A stretch of DNA of 64,000 nucleotides from Chinchilla lanigera (GCF_000276665.1 NW_004955402.1:5244732-5308731), one strand, 5' to 3'; counted from the stretch's first letter, positions 23,400-35,175 are shown. Numbers and translations: made by a program. Notes: generated by a model from the letters alone, not told the origin.

Positions 23400-24345
23400 A
23401 AAAAGACGAATAACACAAGCAAGAAGGAAAAGATTAATCGGTAAGACAGAACATTAGGATGAAGGGTGACTTGCCTGTAGACATTTCAGACATTAAATAG
23501 CTAAGAATATACTATGGTCAACTTAAAATGGAAGCAATGGAACAATATATTGTTAAAAGACAACTTAGCATGCTAATGTTAGAAGAAGTAGAAAATCTGA
23601 ATACTCTTATAATCATTAGCTGAATCAGTCCTCAGAAACCTCCCCCATAGAGAAAATCTCACAAAGGCCTATTTGACTTTATAAACAAATTCAAGGAACA
23701 GTTAATTCCAAACTTACACAGACTTTTCTGGGGAATAAGGATAGTAGAATAGCCTCAACACCAAAAAGCTAAACCAGAAAAAGAAAGAAAAAAGCAAGCA
23801 AAAGTCTTAAATAAAATAGCAAACTGAATGAAGCAGTACTTTAAAGAAGATAACAGACCGTGCCTGGAGGAGTTTATGTCAGGAATAAAAAGGACGAGTT
23901 CACATTCACAAAACAATTTATTAAAATCACCATGTTAACAGTTTAAAAGGGGAATCATGCCACCATCTCAACAGGTAGAAAAAGCGTTGTCAGTAAAATT
24001 CCCTTTCCATGACAAAAAGTTACTCAAGTGTTCTATAACCTAATAAAGGATTCTTTTAAAAAATCACTGTAGCGGGCGTCATTCTTAACAAGGACGTCTT
24101 GAAGATTCCTTTTAAAATCAGTGGCAAAACAAAGACTGTGACTGCCATGTTCCATGGTGTAGAGGACAGTCCCACTAATACAGGGATGTAAGCAAAAGAG
24201 TAAAAAGAAAATTGTATATGTTTGGGAAAGCAAATATGAAAGTCATTATGGATGATGGCAACGTCACAGAAAATCTAAATAATCTACAGAAGTGGTTCAA
24301 ATTAATAAATTTAAAAAGAATTTCAGATACAAAATTTTTTTCTAC
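23400..24345 (+). mobile_element. Old LINE-1 (L1M) ORF2 relic, plus strand
   Basis: Successive segments follow the order of L1 ORF2: 'gttagaagaagtagaaaatc', 'agcaaactgaatgaagcagt', 'catctcaacaggtagaaaaa', 'taacctaataaagga', and near 24260-24340 'gtcacagaaaatctaaa' leading to 'atttcagatacaaaa'. It is full of stops and indels, so it is dead. The first part, to about 23560, is less certain. Confidence 0.75.
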
Positions 24346-25118
24346 ATACAAGCAATAATCAGTTTAAAATAATAAAATAAAGTACTCTAGGCTCTTTAAA
24401 ATATTCTCTTTTGGGTATTTCAGAGTTTTATTTTATGTTTAGATTTATAAAACTTACCTATACTGGTCTTCGCTAGGCTTTCTGGATCTGATATTCTCTT
24501 TCCAAATTTTATCTCCACTTGTGTTTTAGCTCTTTTGAAACCTTGAATATGTTAGATCTCCTTTATCTCATCTCAGTCTTCCTTGAGTGTGTGGTGATCA
24601 CATTTACAATGCTGCGCTTGACCATGTACCCCTGAGACTTGGAGTCTTGGGCTTCCTTTCCTGCACAGAGAATGTGCCTACCAGGAACATCTAACATCTC
24701 CAGCCTGAGCTTGGTGGGTCCCGGGCTTCTGTCCAAATGGGTTCCTGTCACAGGCACCCGTCTCCTTGAAAATCTCAGCGTTCTGTGTCTGCCAGTGCCC
24801 ATCCCTTCTCACCCACCATCCCAGTTTTCTTATTTGGAGTTGGAGTTTTGTTTCCTGGTTCCGGCCCTTGCTCCTCTCCCCGTTTACCTGTGAGCAGGGC
24901 TGTGCTTGTCACTTCTCCTAAGGCTGCGTTAGCTAAGTACATTAGCCGGCCCTTCCTAAGGCCCGCTCAGCCATATGTTGGATGTCTCAAGTCTAATAAG
25001 TGACAAGCATTTTTGATTCAGAAAACATAGTTTCCACCGCAGAAGGCTACCTAGAATCCAGTCTTGGAGGGCTGAGAAATTCGTAAGTAGTTACTCGGAA
25101 GAACTGACACGTATAATT
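24346..25118. other. Intergenic; nothing recognised
   Basis: No gene or confident repeat. Open frames of 66-84 codons here overlap on both strands and carry no motif. Confidence 0.4.
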
Positions 25119-25129
25119 GATAGCTGCTG

Positions 25130-25221
25130 GGCTGGGGATTTAGCTCAGCGGCAAAGCGCCTGCCTGGCAAGCGCAAGGTCGTGAGTTCAGTTCCCGGTAC
25201 CGGAGGAAAAAAAAAAAAAAA
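25130..25221 (+). mobile_element. Young ID-type SINE with 11-bp target duplication
   Basis: Body 'gctggggatttagctcagcg' (A box), 'gcaaagcgcctgcctggcaa', 'gcgcaaggtcgtgagttcag' (B-box region), 'ttcccggtaccgg', then a tail with a run of about 16 A. The exact duplication 'gatagctgctg' lies at 25119-25129 and 25222-25232. It is tRNA-derived but lacks a tRNA gene's 3' half, so it is not a tRNA gene. Confidence 0.95.
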
Positions 25222-25600
25222 GATAGCTGCTGAGTGACACTCATGTTAGGAGTCAGCATTTTCGAAGGTGGAAATTGGGCTATATCATCCAAACTTGTTT
25301 TGACACAGCTGCCATTTCAGATTCAAATAACAGAATTTGGTCCGAAAGAAGCAGCGTGCACATGGAAGTTGTTCCGGGAGGCTGCACTGAGGCTACAGGC
25401 AACACTTTCCTGGGGCAAGAGCCCTCTGCCAGCTCTCATCAGAGCATGCAGTGAGTGTGAGGAGAAAGACCTCTGGGCTCTGTGACTCTGCTCTCTCCTG
25501 CTCTCCCTCCTCCCTGACTCCTGCTGCCAGATGGCAAAGTTACACGGAGATCTTCATTTGAAATTCTAAAGGGGAACAAACCATTAAGAATAGAAAGGGT

Positions 25601-25710
25601 GCAGGGCTGGGAATATAGCTCAGCGGCGCAGGGCCTGCCTGGCAAATGCGAGGCCCTGAGTTCGATTCCTGGTACCAAAAAAGAAAATAGTAAAAAAAAA
25701 AAAAAAAAAG
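25601..25710 (+). mobile_element. ID-type SINE with 13-bp target duplication
   Basis: Body 'gggctgggaatatagctcag', 'gggcctgcctggcaaatgcg', 'aggccctgagttcgattcct', 'ggtacc', then an A-rich tail. Flanking 'gaatagaaag' + 'g/a' + 'gt' occurs at 25588-25600 and 25711-25723 (12 of 13 match). Confidence 0.9.
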
Positions 25711-25723
25711 GAATAGAAAGAGT

Positions 25724-28194
25724 TCTTGTCCAAGAATCCAAGGTATCATGAGTTTCTAAGACAGTAAAGAATGTGTCTTTTCAATAGGTACCAAGATGGT
25801 TTTGTATCATCTTCTGCATGTTAGAATAACTTATCCATCTGATGCCCTCATAACAAGAGGTGCCCTTCTAGTTTTGGTGCTCTTAGAATGAATTATTCAA
25901 CATACTCTTATTGTTCCCATGTAAGTTCTGTATAGAATGCAGAACTCATCTTCAGGCTAACAAAAAAAAAAAAGGAAAACTTAGAATTAACAACAAAAAA
26001 AAAATGCATCTGATGCTTACAGTTTTGGCCAGTGGTAAAATCACTTCTTGCATTTTTGTATAAAAATATTTTTACCTTTTTATTTCCATCTTGTGCTCAA
26101 AGTAATTACCTTTCTGAGACACTGCGGGGAGCCCTATGAGAATGTCTGATAATTCTTACCATATTGGCCTCTGAATTTCCTCTCCATCTTCCTTCTAAGC
26201 AGAGCACATCTGCCACAAAATATCAGCAGAGGAAGTCTTCATTAAATATTAAATTCTGTTTTCTGCCTTTGCAAGTGATTGTCCTACACAGAAATCCTCA
26301 TATGGAGAAAGTGCACGGGAGGGAGAGCCACGAGAACTTAACGAGCCATCAGCAGCTCTGTGCAAAGAGCAGCCAGCGGTAGAGGCCGGGTTCTCATGGT
26401 TAGCCACCTGCTGCGGCCCCAAATGGAGCAGTTATTATGACAGCACTTCTAAATAACCGCGTAAATGGAACCTTGAGACAGTGCGTTTGTTTCATACAAA
26501 CAATCTCCAAGATGCATCCAATGTGTCTCTGTCCAATAGCAAATAATTCAAAATAAGAGAAAAAATAAACGTGATGTAAGCTTTATATTGCTTTTTTTTC
26601 AAAATCTGTTCCTTTGCATTTATATATGTAAGTGGAAATATAGATTTTCTATCTATTTTATATCACCTTAGAAATTTCCATCTGTGATTGTAAACCCTTG
26701 AGAGATCTCATAGGCATTTAGTTTTCCTTGTACTGCCCTCTGGTGGTCTAAACACTGACCGGCTCTGGTTTGCAAGTGTCCTTGTTAAGTTTTTCAATAA
26801 ACAGCTATTTTTTTGTAATGACAAATATTTACTCAGAAATCTTGTTAATAGAGTCTTATTTCTCATGTATCTGATACTTGTTATATCTGAATTCACAGAT
26901 CCTTTTTACTTAACCACAAATTATCATGACTTCAAGTCATTCATGCCTACATTCACATCTATATTGTATCATTTTGTATTCTATCTTATCATAATACGTT
27001 ATAGCTGAAATGTTGACTTTCCTATCTGCCTTGATGGCGTGAGTTTTGGAAAGTTAATGTTAATGTTTAATTACAAAGAAGCAAATTTCGAGACTACAGG
27101 AAAAATATTTGTTACTTGCACACTTAATATGTAGTTTTCATGAACTTCCCAACCTCAGAAGACATCCTGACGCTGATTTCACAAATCATAAAACGGGTGG
27201 ATCTGAATGGGTGGGTCGTGGGCACGTCTCTCGTTGTTGTGTTTCATTGTGAGTAACTGTGGCCTGCTTTTCTGTAGTCTGTGATTAACACCTTCTGAAG
27301 TCCCAGATGTGCATTAATTTTATTTATTGTATTGCTTCAAATAAACTGAGACAATTTCCCTGAGACGTGTAATCCAGATGGCTTTCCAACAAAGAGGAAT
27401 TTCTCTCCTCTGTGCCTGCAACTGGCTCTGAACGATGCCCCGTGACTGCTTGCTGTGCCTTTGGAACGCTTGCATCTCAGTGGTTCTCCCAACCTGGGAG
27501 CGCGTCCTCCCTTTTCTCTGCTCACTGACGAGATATAATTTATGTTGATTCAACTCTTCACAAATTGCCATCTGTCAGCTTTGCTTCTGTGAATCCCTCA
27601 TCCCGTTCCTTCATGCATTTGGTTGGACTGGCAGAAGCTCAGGTACTGGCTTGGAACAAGGTCTCTCCATCCACAGTGAAGATCTCGGGGGAAACTCGCA
27701 TCCACCTCATGGTGGGGCCATCTTATTATCAGTCTCAATAGTGCCGATGTTTTCACTGGTGTTTCATTCTCCTCCGATTCATGGGAAATCCTGTGGGAGC
27801 CCTACTGATTTCTCTGGCTCTGGGACTAGCTGAAGAGATATTTTGACACATGTGCTGTCCGAAATATCTGAGATTCTACACGTGCTGTGGATGTGGGACA
27901 TTTCCAGCCAGGACCCAGATCCTGCTTCTTCTTCAGCCGGGGGCCCAAATCAGTTTTACCAAAAATTTCCATCACAAAGGGGCTGTCTTCTCATTCTTCG
28001 TAAAGATCTGAGCAAATCTTTCTGTAGGCCTGCAATGTAAGAAAAGTTAGTTAATTCTAATGAGGAAGTAGACAAGTCTTATTTAATTAAGAAGAACATT
28101 AAGGCATGATAATAATCTTCATGTGGACAGACTAAAATTAAACATATTAATCAATGTTTCTACAAGTACTCCCTGTAACCAAGATTTCTAAATT
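25724..28194. other. Intergenic; nothing recognised except a CTCF-like site
   Basis: AT-rich, unique-looking sequence. No exon, RNA gene or confident repeat. The open frames at 27320-27571 (-) and 27651-27833 (+) carry no known motif. Confidence 0.4.
26732..26746 (-). promoter_or_regulatory. CTCF core motif (full consensus match)
   Basis: The + strand reads actgccctctggtgg. On the minus strand this is CCACCAGAGGGCAGT, which satisfies all 15 positions of the degenerate CTCF core CCASYAGRKGGCRSY. Occupancy cannot be seen from sequence. Confidence 0.65.
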
Positions 28195-28390
28195 GACGTA
28201 ATTGACATTTGGGGTCAAATAATTTTTTACTATGGGATGCCGCCCTGTGCACTGTAGGTTGTTCGTCAGCATCCCTGGGCTCTACCGGATGTCAGTCATA
28301 CCCCAGCCCCAGGTTGTGACAAACAAGACCATCTCCAGAGATTGTTCTACATCCCTAGGGAGTAAAATTGCACTCCCTTATTAAGAATCA
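28195..28390. mobile_element. hAT-Charlie relic, MER5A-like
   Basis: The order 'attgacatttggggtcaaat', 'gtgcactgtaggttgttcg', 'tcagcatccctgggctctac', 'cagccccaggttgtgac', 'atctccagagattgttctac' follows MER5A. Confidence 0.8.
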
Positions 28391-28833
28391 CTCTCATTAC
28401 AGATGAATACTAATGAAGGAAAAAATATTAAAATATGAATGATTATCCAGAAATTGAAGTAGTTTTAGTTAACTTCCAAGTGACCTCAATATAAAAGAAA
28501 TGAAATAGGAATTCATATATGAAAGAAAAGTGTAAAGCTCCAGATTAGAAAGGTATATGGACATATTTCGTACAGATATGAGGATGAGGTTGTAGCTCAT
28601 GATCGTGGGCTCTGAACATCACCCCACCAAACTTAGGGTCTGAACACAGGACTTGTTAGCCAAATGTTCTACAGAGGTGTTTCCAATTATGTGTTTCTTC
28701 CTTTACTGGAAACCAGGGGCTTGTGGAAACTTGTAATGGAGTACCACTAGTGGTAACTGCCTTTAAAACTACCGATCTAAATAATAAAAGGAGGAAAAAA
28801 TCCCCCACCATGCACCATGTAAAGGTCATGGTT
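28391..28833. other. Intergenic; nothing recognised
   Basis: AT-rich sequence between the MER5A-like element and the LTR cluster. Confidence 0.4.
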
Positions 28834-29577
28834 TGTCTTAGTTACATTTTCTCATTGCTGAGACAAAATACCTGACACCCAAAGTTAAACCAAGAAAGGT
28901 TTATTGTAGCTCACAGTTTGTAGAGGCTTCAGTTCATAATTGGCTGGCTCCAAGGCAGGGTGGCATGGCAGAGGGGCATCAGGGAGGAGAAACATCCATG
29001 ACAGGCAGAAGGCAATAAGGCAGCTGTTATGGTTTGTGTCTGGGTGTCCCCCCAAAACCTCCTGCGGCCATGGGGCAGGCTTTTAGAGTTTGATTGATTG
29101 TGGGTGTGAGAGCTACACCCACCCTGGGGTGGGTAGTTTGCATATGTAAGGGAGAGGAAGAGGGTGCTTCTGGCCATTTCCTCCCTTGTGTGAGTGTTTG
29201 TTGCTTTGCTGTGTTCTGCCGCCATGAGCTGTAGCCCTCTGCCATGTGCCACTCTGCCTTGTAACCTGCTAAGTATGGACTGAAACCTCCACAAACTGTA
29301 AGTGAAATAAACCTTTCCTTCCTTAATTTTGGGTGTCAGGTATTTTGTCCCAGTAATGAGAGAAAAGTAACCAAGACAGCAGCAAACAGCAAAGTAGAGA
29401 AGCAGCAAGCCGCAAGCAGGAACGACAGCAGCCCCCTCTCTCTCCCTTAATCCTAGTGTCACACCATGAATCAATCCCAATGTCACATCCTTAATTCTAG
29501 CCTCACAGACTCTAGACCCAGCTACCTTCAGCAAGCTCTGCTTATGACTGCATGAGGCTCAGATACAAGCTATATCA
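28834..29577 (-). mobile_element. ORR1/MaLR-like solo LTR, minus strand, split by a second LTR
   Basis: The + strand begins 'tgtcttagttacattttctc', then 'gagacaaaatacctgacacc' and 'aaaggtttattgtagctcac'. This is the antisense of the MaLR end with its AATAAA-like signal. It resumes after 29383 and ends near 'acaagctatatca'. The family also occurs at 37058-37487. The insertion at 29025-29378 lies within it. Confidence 0.8.
29025..29378 (+). mobile_element. MaLR (ORR1-like) solo LTR, nested, 5-bp duplication
   Basis: Starts 'tgttatggtttgtgtctggg' and ends 'agtaaccaagaca' (TG...CA). It has 'gtgaaataaacctttcc', a poly(A)-signal-like segment near its 3' end. The exact 5-base duplication 'gcagc' is at 29020-29024 and 29379-29383. 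It is a full solo LTR of 354 bp, inserted opposite to its host LTR. Confidence 0.9.
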
Positions 29578-29578
29578 C

Positions 29579-30120
29579 GGTTCCTGGCTATGGGCCTTCT
29601 GAATATACCCTTCCGAAGGATTTCTATCCACTGCAAGCACTTCCTGGGAGAACAGTCCCTATGTTCAAAGTTTCCATCAAATTATATATATAGCAGCTCT
29701 GTATCAGTCTTCAGCTTGAGCCCAAGTAAGCAGGGGATTGTAAATCTATTTTAGCTCCAAGCCATCTTTTCCAATGGGCATGTTATCATACGTGATGGGA
29801 CTCTATCATAGCTATTTCCTCATTTTGTGCAGTTGGGTATACCATGAGCTAACTCATGCTCCTGAAATATGAAAACTCATAAAATAAAAATCTAGTATAA
29901 CATGAGACAAAAGGTTAAGTTGAACCCAAACTCTGGTATTATAGAAGAATTATATTGTACGCCACTGTTCAGAGTGTACTGCTTACCCCTCTTAGAAATA
30001 ATACTTGGGAATGTAATTTTGAGCTCATGGAATCCATCAGGCCCATTATGATTGGTAGTGACCATTTCTTAATAGTTAATAGAAACATAAGTAAGTAGAC
30101 TTTGATAAACCTAACTTCTG
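29579..30120. other. Intergenic; nothing recognised
   Basis: AT-rich sequence with no confident repeat. Confidence 0.35.
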
Positions 30121-30245
30121 TATCTATAAAATAGATGATAATTGTGATAATAAAGGTTCCTGTGTTTACCAGGTTTGCTATGAGGGTTAAATGAGCTACT
30201 AGATATAAAACACATGGCTGTGTGTCTGGCACACATCAGCAAGGG
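30121..30245 (+). repeat. MIR SINE 3' half, plus strand
   Basis: 'tctataaaatagatgataat', 'gagggttaaatgagctacta', 'gtgtctggcacacatcag' follow the MIR 3' half in order. Confidence 0.75.
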
Positions 30246-30360
30246 CTCCAGGGCTCTTAGCTGCTATATTTAATTATTTAATTATACAGTACATGTTGCT
30301 GTCAGAGAGGCTACCAGTGATTCCCATTTCTACATCCAACACTTCAGGGGGGTTATCTAC

Positions 30361-30776
30361 TGTTATGGTTTGGGTGTGATGTGGGTGTATCTGTCTCCCC
30401 AGGGTTCTCTGTTGAAAGCTTGGTCTCCAGTGTGGTGGTACTAAGGGGTGGTAGGGCCTTTAAGAGGTGGGGCTTAATGGGCAGACGTGAGGTCATCGGG
30501 GCATCACTCTCAGAAGAAATTACGCTGGTTCTCCCGAGACACTAATTAGTTGTGGTGAGAAAGTTGCTCTCAAGGCTGGCTGGCCCCCTCCTTAGTTTCC
30601 AGGTTCCCTGCCTTGTCATGTGATTTTTCCTTCTCACATGTACTTCTGCTAAGATGCCATTGGTCGTGTGGTGACCATGCTCTTGGATCTACAAAACTGT
30701 GAGCTTTAGACCTCTTTTCCTTGTACATTTCCTGGCCTTGGATATTTTGTTGTAGCAATGGAAAGCAGACCAATAC
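30361..30776 (+). mobile_element. MST/THE1-like MaLR LTR, plus strand
   Basis: Starts 'tgttatggtttgggtgtgat' and ends 'gcagaccaatac'. The interior 'ggtggtagggcctttaagag', 'gtggggcttaatggg', 'gaggtcatcgggg' and 'acaaaactgtgagcttt' matches MST-type LTR order. No clear flanking duplication remains. Confidence 0.85.
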
Positions 30777-31165
30777 GCCTATCAGAGTAGACTAGGGAAA
30801 TCCATACTCAAATAAAACAAGAAATTTTAAATCCTTCATAGTTTGGCTTCCTAGAAACAACAAAAGACATTTGAAATGCTGTTAAAAGAGACTAGAAAAC
30901 ATTCATTGAGCCAAAAGTCACTGCAATTTTGTCAAGAAAGATGGAGCTTATATATAAAATCCTAGTTTAGAAGGTCAGCAGAACATCCAGTCATATAAGA
31001 TTGAAGATTTTACTTCTAAATGAACATGGTCCTTCCTGTCCCTTAAACAGTGAGGTACTCAGCAAAAGTTTAATTATTAAAAGTATATCAATATGCATAT
31101 AAATTCCTTGCATTCTAGAATTGTGAGAAAATTCTCTTTTATCTTTGGAAGGTGAGAGGCCCTAA
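30777..31165. other. Intergenic; nothing recognised
   Basis: AT-rich spacer between LTRs. Confidence 0.35.
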
Positions 31166-31170
31166 GAGAA

Positions 31171-32268
31171 TGTTATGGCCTGTATGTAGATGTCCTCCAA
31201 AAGTCTTCTGCCCTCATAGGTAGGACTTTAGGGATGTGGCTGGATCACGGGTGTGTAATACTGGGATTAAAGGTGTGCAATACTGGGAATAAGAGTATAT
31301 GATAACTAAATTAGTCCAGTGATTGGTTTAGCATAGTCCTGGGTGTGGATAACTGAAAGACCTACCTTGGATAGAGTGGTACCAACTTGGATGGGATAAA
31401 AAGGAAAGGAAAGTTTAACACTGTTTGCTGCCTCCTGCCTGCCATCTATGAACTGTTTCTCCTCTACTATACCCCTCTGCCATGTTGCCCTGCCTCAGCA
31501 CCAGTCAGCCATTGTTATGGTTGATGCATTGTGTCAACTTGGGGAGTCTAGAGGTTTGGCTAAATAACTCAGCAGTTCTGCATCTTGAGATGAAAAGGAC
31601 ATGCCCTTACCCACCTGGGATGTTGTTTATTGTGTCAGTTTAAAAAGTTTAAAAGGTTAACTATGTGACTCAAAAGAGAGCCAGGCTGCTTGCTGATATT
31701 CATCCTGAGCCCATACAAGAAAAAGGCATGCAGAGGGTGTGGGTGAAGAGGACCATACCCACCCCGCCCCCCAGATATGTAGACTGCATTAAAAAAAATA
31801 TTGAAAAAGGACTGGCTGCTGGTTCTTCAGAGGAGCTCCAGCCTTCCCCTTCAGCTTGGTTGTCTCCTGGCTTCTGGTGCAGACTGTTCAGCTTCCACCT
31901 GGGACTCTTCAGCCTTCTGGTGTAGGCTCCTTGCCTGCAACATTCCGTCACAGACCTATCAGCCCTCTAATACAAACTTACACAGACATCACAGTGAGCT
32001 GCAGGCCCAGGGCTGGGATCTGCAATCTCCAGTGTGCAGATACCCTCTGCACGCTTCCTCATCCAACTCTGTGGCTGACCATTATAAGCCAAACTTATAA
32101 TTTCTTATACATTTATGTATCTTGTGTTATATCTGTTTCTCTAGTAAAGCCTGGCTGATACAGCTGTGAACTGAAACCTCTACAAACTCTGAGCCAAAAT
32201 AAACCTTTCTTCCTTTAATTTTGGGTGTCAGGTATTTTTTCTCAGCAACGAGATAAGTAACTGAGACA
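31171..32268 (+). mobile_element. MaLR (ORR1-like) LTR with an ERVL LTR nested inside
   Basis: Starts 'tgttatggcctgtatgtaga' and ends 'agtaactgagaca'. The exact 5-base duplication 'gagaa' is at 31166-31170 and 32269-32273. The outer LTR is interrupted at 31513-32162. The rejoined outer LTR length is about 445 bp, in the expected range. Confidence 0.9.
31513..32162 (+). mobile_element. ERVL (MLT2-like) LTR nested in a MaLR LTR
   Basis: Starts 'tgttatggttgatgcattgt' with 'gtcaacttgggg', and ends 'tctctagtaaagcctggctg' then 'ataca', the MLT2-type ending. Flanking 5-mers gccat (31508-31512) and gctgt (32163-32167) differ only by two transitions, compatible with an aged duplication. Open frames of 83-100 codons within it are chance. 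Confidence 0.8.
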
Positions 32269-32273
32269 GAGAA

Positions 32274-33329
32274 GTATCTGAAAGATGCCTAGAAAGAAAA
32301 TTTTACTGAAATGGATACCTATAAAAGGAAATTCAGATGTTTATCTTTTTATGTTTGTTTTTAAAAGCATACCATAAAAAAGTATCTGAGATCATCAAAA
32401 TATTTGGGACATTTTGATAATTAGAAAGCTAAGACAAGAAGTAATTCACTTTCACATACTTCTTACTCACCCACAGTAGCTGTCCATCATGTTTCTCTCT
32501 TTGCCTTTTCTTCCACCTTCAAATAAATTGTCTTCCTTTATTTAAAAAAAGAAAAAAAAAAGAAAGATAAAACAGAAATGGAAGAGTTACTATTAATCAA
32601 AAAGAATAGTCAAATCTCACTATAGAGTGTACCATCCTTAGAAACTCATTAGAAATGCGATTTGAGCTTTGGGTTGGGCTCTTCTATTGTCATATATCTG
32701 CAGATTAAAGTGTCATCCAGAATTCATCTAGAAGTCTGTTAATTCTTAGTAGTAAAGTAGGAAAGGAACAAAGGAAAGAAAGAAGGAAGGGAGGAAGGAA
32801 GGAAAAAAGAAAGGAAAAAAAGAAAACTCTCAAAGACTTCTGTGTTCTCTGGTGACCTAAAGTAGAGTCAACACCTCTTCCTTCATGGGTCAAACAGCAT
32901 CCACCTCATGACCTCCAGTGAGGTGCGGTAAGTGAGGGAGTGAGCTGAGGCTTGTCCAAAGCTTGCTCAGTGCCTCATATTTTGAAAAAGTGCCAAGCCT
33001 CTTAGACTAGGAGACTACTGGCCAAGGGGATTTCCATCCTGGTGCACATTTGACCCTTTGAGAACATGAGAACTCTGCTTCAGGACTTTCACATTCAGTA
33101 TAGAAAGTCTTTCTACAATCAAAGAAACTGCTTGGCAAAATTGTAGGTTTTCTTCATTTGTTTACTTGCTCTGTTGTTAAACCAGTAAACAACTAGAAAT
33201 ATGACAAATTTAAGTGAGCTAAATTTCAGAAAGCCATAAGCTTGATGGGAGAGGTAATATCCTTAGCTGTTTGGGTGATTGTGGAGTGACAGGTGGCACC
33301 CTCTGTAGGTGGGAGGAAGTAGAAGCCAC
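32274..33329. other. Intergenic with a purine tract
   Basis: No gene or named repeat apart from an AG-rich stretch. Confidence 0.4.
32758..32824. repeat. (GGAA)n-like purine-rich low-complexity tract
   Basis: A mixture of gaaa and ggaa units, almost without pyrimidines on the + strand. Confidence 0.85.
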
Positions 33330-33720
33330 CTGTTTTAGTCAACTTGGGCCGCCATAAGAAGTAGCAAACTGCAGTTCAAACACCAGAAAATTTATTTCCT
33401 CCCAGTTCAGAAGTCTGGAAGTCCAAGATCAAGATGCTGGCCAGGTGAGTTTCTTCTAAGGCCTCTCTCCTTGGTTTTCCATGGCCGTCTGTCCCGCAGG
33501 TCTTCACATGATCATGTCTCTATTCATGTCTCTGCTCTAATTTCCTTTCTTATGAATACACCAGGCATGTTTGGCTGGGCCCACATCATAGACCTTTATT
33601 GACCTCAATCAACTCTTTAAAAGCTTGTCTTCAAATACAGTTCGTTCTTGAGGTGCCAGGGGTTCCCTAACATATGCCTTTTGTGAGGACACAATTCAAG
33701 CCCTTTAATATTAGAATCCT
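33330..33720 (-). mobile_element. MLT1-type MaLR LTR, minus strand
   Basis: Antisense MLT1 order: 'gccgccataagaagtagcaa', 'aaatttatttcctcccagtt', 'gtctggaagtccaagatcaa', 'ggcctctctccttggttttc', 'ctcaatcaactctttaaaag', 'tgaggacacaattcaagcc'. Confidence 0.85.
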
Positions 33721-33839
33721 AATGAGCTCTTAATTGTCACAAATGAACTAGTGCACACAGTCAGAATTCCCAGGGCCTAGGCACAGAAAAATTTTATTTC
33801 TTCTCACTCTTCACCACAGGTCTCCACTGATGCTTTGGG

Positions 33840-34235
33840 GAGGGTATCAGTTTCCTATGCTTGCAGCAACAAATTCTCACAAATGTATTGTCTTAGCACA
33901 TCACAAATCTCTTATAATCTGTTAGTCAGGAGTCAGACACAATCTCACTAGGACAACATCAAAGCATCTAAATGTTACATTTCTCTCTAAGGGCAGTAAG
34001 GGAGATTCTATGTCCTTGGCCCTTCCAGAACATAGCTACTGCCTGCATTCCTTGGCTGTTGGTCTCCTCAGATCTTCAAAGCCAGTGACATTTCTGACCT
34101 TGTTCCCAGCGTCACATTTCCTTCCCCATTTCTCTGATCTTTTGTCTTCTTCTGTCATTTGAAATTTCATTGCTATTATCCACCCAGAAAATCTGGAAGA
34201 ATTTGCCTTCCTTAGAGGCAGCTGATTAACAAGTA
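33840..34235 (-). mobile_element. Second MLT1-like LTR fragment, minus strand
   Basis: 'agtttcctatgcttgcagc', 'aacaaattctcacaaatgta', 'gcattccttggctgttggtc', 'ttcaaagccagtgacatttc' follow an MLT1 subfamily in antisense. It is cut off by the ERVL LTR that starts at about 34236. Confidence 0.65.
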
Positions 34236-34766
34236 TGATGCCTAATTTTAGTGTCAATATGGCTGGAATAAGAAGGCCATGGGAGCCAGTAAAGCGTTAG
34301 TTGGGGTGTTTCTGTAAAGGGTTTCCAGTGCAGACTGGCGTGTGAGAGAAGATCCGCTTTCACTGTTAGGTCACCATCCAATCAGTCAGGGCACCAGATA
34401 GGCCACAAAAGGTTATCTTCCCTTTGTCTGTCTAGGAACAGAGACATATTCTTCTTCTACCCTTGGACACAAGAGCTCTAGGCCCTGCAGTCTTTGGACT
34501 CCAGGACTCACACCAATGGCTCCCTGGGTTCTCAGGCCATTGGCTTTGGATTGAGAGCTATGACATAGGCTTCTCTTCTTATTTTGGACTTGGACTAAGT
34601 CACATTACCAGCATCCCAAGGCCTCTAACCTGTAGACAGACTACTGAGGGATTTCCCAGCCTCCACGAGCCCATGGCCCTAATAAATTTCCTCTCATTTA
34701 TCTGTCTGTCTGCCTATCCATCCATCCTATTGATTTCTTCTCTCAAGAATCCTGGCTAATACCACA
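34236..34766 (+). mobile_element. ERVL (MLT2-like) LTR, plus strand
   Basis: Start 'tgatgcctaattttagtgtc'. Interior 'tacccttggacacaagagct', 'ggctccctgggttctcagg', 'cccatggccctaataaattt'. End 'aagaatcctggctaatacc'. All are typical of MLT2-type LTRs. Confidence 0.8.
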
Positions 34767-35175
34767 GCCTGAATTCCACATGCAGCCTTACTTTCCCTTT
34801 TCCATATAACCTATCTGTGCCTTCTGGGGAGTAGTTTGTTGGAGGCCAAAGTGGTGTGGCAAAGGCTGGGGTAGGAGCAGAGAGCTGAGAGATACACTCT
34901 GAAGGCATGAAGAGGCTCTCCCAGATGAAGGCAGTTGCCCCCCTCCAATAAATGGAAGGCAGGTGTTATGGTTGGTATCTAGATGTGCCCCCAAAGCTTC
35001 ATTTTATCATTGGGGATTTTTGGAGGTGGTTGAATCTAAAGTATGTGATTGATTCATAGTGAAATGCTGGGACTAAGGGTGCTGGGATGAAAGGTGAGTG
35101 ATTGCTGGATCAGTCCACTGATTGGATTCCATCACCCTAATCCCAGGATATGGGATATAAGGGAGAGAAAGAGGC

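Noticed and set aside
25130..25221. tRNA gene (A- and B-box-like sequences)
   Set aside because: The sequence is an ID SINE with an A-tail and target duplication. It lacks the acceptor-stem pairing of a tRNA.
28929..29534. 201-codon minus-strand open frame
   Set aside because: It spans the nested LTR pair, with boundaries and duplication site inside it. Not a gene.
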